NCBI GenBank assembly: GCA_955652265.1
Contig: CATPBD010000025.1
Coordinates: forward strand, 1 to 7,308
Length of the DNA stretch: 7,308 nucleotides
Direction: 5' to 3'
Source: an uncultured Gemmatimonadaceae bacterium
Lineage (GTDB): Bacteria; Gemmatimonadota; Gemmatimonadetes; Gemmatimonadales; Gemmatimonadaceae
How positions within the stretch are numbered: position 1 is the first letter of the stretch; the number at the start of each line of letters is the position of its first letter. The position numbers and the translations under genes are program-made. This document shows, in pieces, positions 6,978 to 7,308 of the stretch. The notes beneath the pieces were generated by a model that saw only the letters and a program-made list of their open reading frames with translations, did not search any database and was not told where the DNA came from.

Positions 6978-7308
6978 TGAGAATTGGCCGGATTCCGTAC
7001 GTCAACTGCTATCCGGTTTATGGCGCGATAGACCGTGGGGTGGTGCAACTCGACGCCAAGTTGGTCGACGGTGTCCCCACCGATCTGAATCAGAGGATGG
7101 GAGCGGGTGAACTGGATATCAGCGTGGTCTCCGCCGTTGAATACGCGCGGGACGCCCATCGTTATCTGCTCCTTCCGGATCTGGCGATTTCCTGTGACGG
7201 ACCGGTTCGAAGCGTGATGCTCTTTTCCAAGCGACCCGCAGGCGAGCTCGGAGCGAGAAGCGTGATCGTCAGCAGAAGCTCGATGACGAGCGTCGCGCTG
7301 TTGGAGCT
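6977..7308 (+). CDS. mqnA: Chorismate dehydratase MqnA, 3'-truncated by window edge
   Basis: MqnA removes water from chorismate to make 3-[(1-carboxyvinyl)oxy]benzoate, the substrate of MqnE, and so commits chorismate to the futalosine menaquinone pathway. It has a periplasmic-binding-protein-like fold. The frame stays open from ATG 6977 to the window end, giving about 110 residues. The translation starts MRIGRIPYVNCYPVYGAI and continues with GVPTDLNQRMGAGELDIS, then SAVEYARD, LLLPDLAISCDGPVRSVML and LFSKRPAGEL, and ends in SRSSMTSVALLE. This is the typical MqnA N-terminal half, including the substrate-side Ser/Thr stretch. MqnD is a related fold but lacks this PDLAIS...G.V.SV pattern. The ATG shares one base with the mqnE stop (TGATG), so the two consecutive pathway enzymes are translationally linked. 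Confidence 0.93.
   Translation, partial: MRIGRIPYVNCYPVYGAIDRGVVQLDAKLVDGVPTDLNQRMGAGELDISVVSAVEYARDAHRYLLLPDLAISCDGPVRSVMLFSKRPAGELGARSVIVSRSSMTSVALLE

Noticed and set aside
1..7308. A novel defence, mobile or secondary-metabolite system
   Set aside because: All ten genes are recognisable housekeeping genes in their usual lengths (apart from the two edge-truncated ones), with no unassigned gene-sized space left on either strand.

Overview
The window is one continuous plus-strand gene block from a GC-rich bacterium (about 60% GC by eye). Almost every base is coding. It reads as a lipid-synthesis operon that runs on into menaquinone genes. Order: yceD/DUF177 (5' cut off by the window edge), rpmF (ribosomal protein bL32), plsX, fabH, fabD, fabG, acpP, fabF, mqnE, mqnA (3' cut off by the window edge). 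Every enzyme keeps the expected catalytic residues. I see no mobile element, RNA gene, CRISPR array, pseudogene or obvious terminator.

Region by region: positions 2-556 hold the widespread yceD-rpmF pair. Positions 558-4262 hold plsX-fabH-fabD-fabG with overlapping or nearly touching ends. Positions 4263-4326 are the only intergenic gap above about 30 bases; it is AT-rich and has a plausible promoter plus the clearest ribosome binding site in the window, just before acpP. Positions 4327-5810 hold acpP and fabF, which share one base. Positions 5814-7308 hold mqnE and the start of mqnA, the radical-SAM step and the entry step of the futalosine (aminodeoxyfutalosine) menaquinone pathway.

How the genes work together: FabD charges ACP with malonate, FabH starts chains from acetyl-CoA and malonyl-ACP, FabF elongates them, FabG reduces the beta-keto group, and AcpP carries all intermediates. 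PlsX converts finished acyl-ACP to acyl-phosphate for phospholipid synthesis. MqnA dehydrates chorismate, and MqnE joins that product to the adenosyl group of SAM. Membrane lipid and membrane quinone supply may therefore share transcription.

Organism: a didermic or soil-type bacterium using the futalosine route is likely. Gene order, GC content and MqnE/MqnA usage would fit Gemmatimonadota, but this is an inference from general impression and was not tested. The window is mostly ordinary core metabolism. The most noteworthy sequence-level observation is the unusual CX5CX2C cysteine spacing in the radical-SAM motif of MqnE.
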